From: Elusimicrobiota bacterium
GTDB taxonomy: Bacteria > Elusimicrobiota > Endomicrobiia > Endomicrobiales > Endomicrobiaceae
NCBI GenBank assembly: GCA_031256695.1
Contig: JAIRQB010000194.1
Location: 1-6,384 of the forward strand
Direction: 5' to 3'
DNA: 6,384 nt
The notes under the pieces were generated by a model that was not told the DNA's origin, made no database searches, and saw only the letters and a program-made list of their open reading frames with translations. Below, piece by piece: positions 5,502 through 6,384 of this stretch. The translations under genes were made by a program, and so were the position numbers. How positions within the stretch are numbered: the stretch's first letter is position 1; each line of letters opens with the position of its first letter.

Positions 5502-5843
5502 ATGACTGTAAAATTTGCAAAACGCGATAAAAAGTTTTTTTCAGATATATCTGAAATACTTACAAAAGCGAGGAATAGCGCATATCGCGCTGTTAATTTT
5601 ATTATGGTTGAAACTTATTGGAAAATAGGACGCCGAATTGTAGTGCAGGAACAAAACGGTAAAAACCGCGCGGATTACGGCGAATATCTTATAGTCAGTC
5701 TTTCAAGATATTTAACCGATACTTTTGGAAAAGGTTTTTCAGAAGCAAATTTATGGAATATGCGGCAGTTTTATATTACATTTCCTCAATTCTCTACACG
5801 CCGTGTAGAGAATCTTAGTTGGTCGCATTTACCAATTCAATAA
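5502..5843 (+). pseudogene. Truncated DUF1016 / YhcG-type protein (N-terminal domain only)
   Basis: The 113 residues match the N-terminal DUF1016 domain of YhcG-like proteins. The characteristic run is AYRAVNFIMVETYWKIGR (28-45), then EQNGKNRADYGEYLI, LTDTFGKGFSEANLWNMR and FYITFP. Intact members, about 340-380 residues, continue past LSWSHY into a C-terminal PD-(D/E)XK nuclease-like domain. This one reads LSWSH and then LPIQ-stop, so the middle and nuclease domains are missing, and nothing resembling them follows before dnaN. It starts at ATG 5502 with AGGA at 5492-5495, and so could still be translated. YhcG-like genes are common accessory genes, sometimes near restriction-modification systems. 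Here the gene looks like a deletion remnant, and any function of the short form is unknown. Confidence 0.8.
5789..5813. repeat. Perfect 11-bp inverted repeat near the truncation point of the DUF1016 fragment
   Basis: ATTCTCTACAC at 5789-5799 and GTGTAGAGAAT at 5803-5813 are exact inverses separated by GCC. The palindrome encodes part of the linker between FP and LSWSH (residues STRRVEN) in the truncated DUF1016 reading frame, 30 nt before its stop. There is no T tract after it, so it is a poor terminator candidate. It could be an operator-like site, a trace of a small insertion or a structure linked to the deletion endpoint. Confidence 0.6.
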
Positions 5844-5929
5844 AAAGAAAGATTTATCTCAAAACTAAAATAAGGCTGTTATTCTGATGTTTTTATAGTT
5901 GCTAAACAATAAAAATTATTGGAGAAAAA

Positions 5930-6384
5930 GTGAAAACATACTGCTTAAAAAATGAATTGATTAAAGGAATTAATGCTGTAATGCCGATAACACAGACTAG
6001 AAATGCCTTGCCTATTTTGGCAAATCTATTATTTAAAACAGAAGAAAACGCCATAGTAATATCTGCTACAGACTTAGAGAGGGCAATCATTTGCAAAATT
6101 AAAGGTGAAATAATAGAAGAAGGCGCAATTACAATTTCTGCAAAAAAATTTCTCAAAATCATTATGGAATTTCCTTCAGATAAACCAATAGAGATAAGTT
6201 CTGACAAATCAAGTCAAATAAACATCAATATCAAATCAGAAAAAATTAAAACTAAATTGACTGGTATAGATGCATCTGAATATCCGGCAATACCGGCATT
6301 TCCAACAGAAAACAGCATCTCTATAAATAAAAATACTCTTATTTCTATGCTTAAAAAGACGGTTTTTTCTGTTTCTAAAGACCC
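5930..6384 (+). CDS. dnaN: DNA polymerase III beta subunit, sliding clamp (partial, 5' part)
   Basis: The reading frame from GTG 5930 stays open to the window end, giving 151 complete codons of a protein usually about 370 residues long. The clamp encircles DNA and tethers the replicative polymerase. The first domain shows the typical pattern: KNELIKGINAVMPITQTRNALPILANLLF (residues 7-35 region), then ISATDLERAI, GAITISAKKFLKII, and IDASEYPAIP before the start of domain 2 (LISMLKKTVFSVSKD). The start is GTG with GGAG at 5921-5924, 5 nt upstream. A short inverted repeat, CAATAA 5907-5912 with TTATTG 5916-5921, touches that ribosome-binding site. dnaA is not in the 86 nt upstream, where it often lies; a truncated DUF1016 gene is there instead. 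A minus-strand open frame inside this region is only its shadow. Confidence 0.93.
   Translation, partial: MKTYCLKNELIKGINAVMPITQTRNALPILANLLFKTEENAIVISATDLERAIICKIKGEIIEEGAITISAKKFLKIIMEFPSDKPIEISSDKSSQININIKSEKIKTKLTGIDASEYPAIPAFPTENSISINKNTLISMLKKTVFSVSKD

Noticed and set aside
5902..6207. Minus-strand open frame of 101 codons with a hydrophobic look
   Set aside because: It is antisense to dnaN, whose plus-strand reading frame is clearly recognisable and has a ribosome-binding site.

Overview
This is an A+T-rich bacterial window in which every gene I can support lies on the + strand. The genes are housekeeping functions interleaved with accessory and decaying material. The taxon cannot be fixed from the sequence. 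Low G+C, truncated accessory genes (AAA/DUF4143 ATPase, DUF1016/YhcG) and a dnaN with no dnaA beside it would suit a reduced host-associated genome such as an Endomicrobium-like member of Elusimicrobiota, but this is a tentative inference.

Layout. Positions 1-192 hold a strikingly G+C-rich tandem array of 65-66-nt units, each a potential hairpin. Positions 193-342 are A+T-rich leader with one long imperfect stem-loop (231-320). Next comes a phosphopentomutase-family metalloenzyme of the YhfW-like type (343-1587), a weak hairpin terminator (1601-1638), the septal peptidoglycan polymerase ftsW (1671-2771), a 183-nt gap without a convincing gene, ispE of the MEP isoprenoid pathway (2955-3842) and tRNA-Gln(UUG) (3862-3932). 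The 313-nt gap after the tRNA carries three tandem ~40-nt A+T-rich units, each with an inverted repeat, ending just before an AAA ATPase with a DUF4143 C-terminal domain (4246-5430). It is followed by a 23-codon remnant of a second DUF4143 gene (5431-5499) and a truncated DUF1016/YhcG N-terminal domain (5502-5843). The window ends inside dnaN, the sliding clamp, which starts at GTG 5930.

How the parts relate. ftsW (lipid II polymerisation) and ispE (supply of isoprenoid precursors, including the undecaprenyl carrier of lipid II) both feed envelope growth, but their spacing does not prove a single operon. The stretch from the tRNA to dnaN looks like a small accessory island in decay, placed directly behind tRNA-Gln. 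One intact ATPase remains beside two gene fragments. I see no transposase, integrase, CRISPR array or complete defence operon. The items most deserving follow-up are the G+C-rich repeat array, the 40-nt repeats before the ATPase, and the gene fragments upstream of dnaN.
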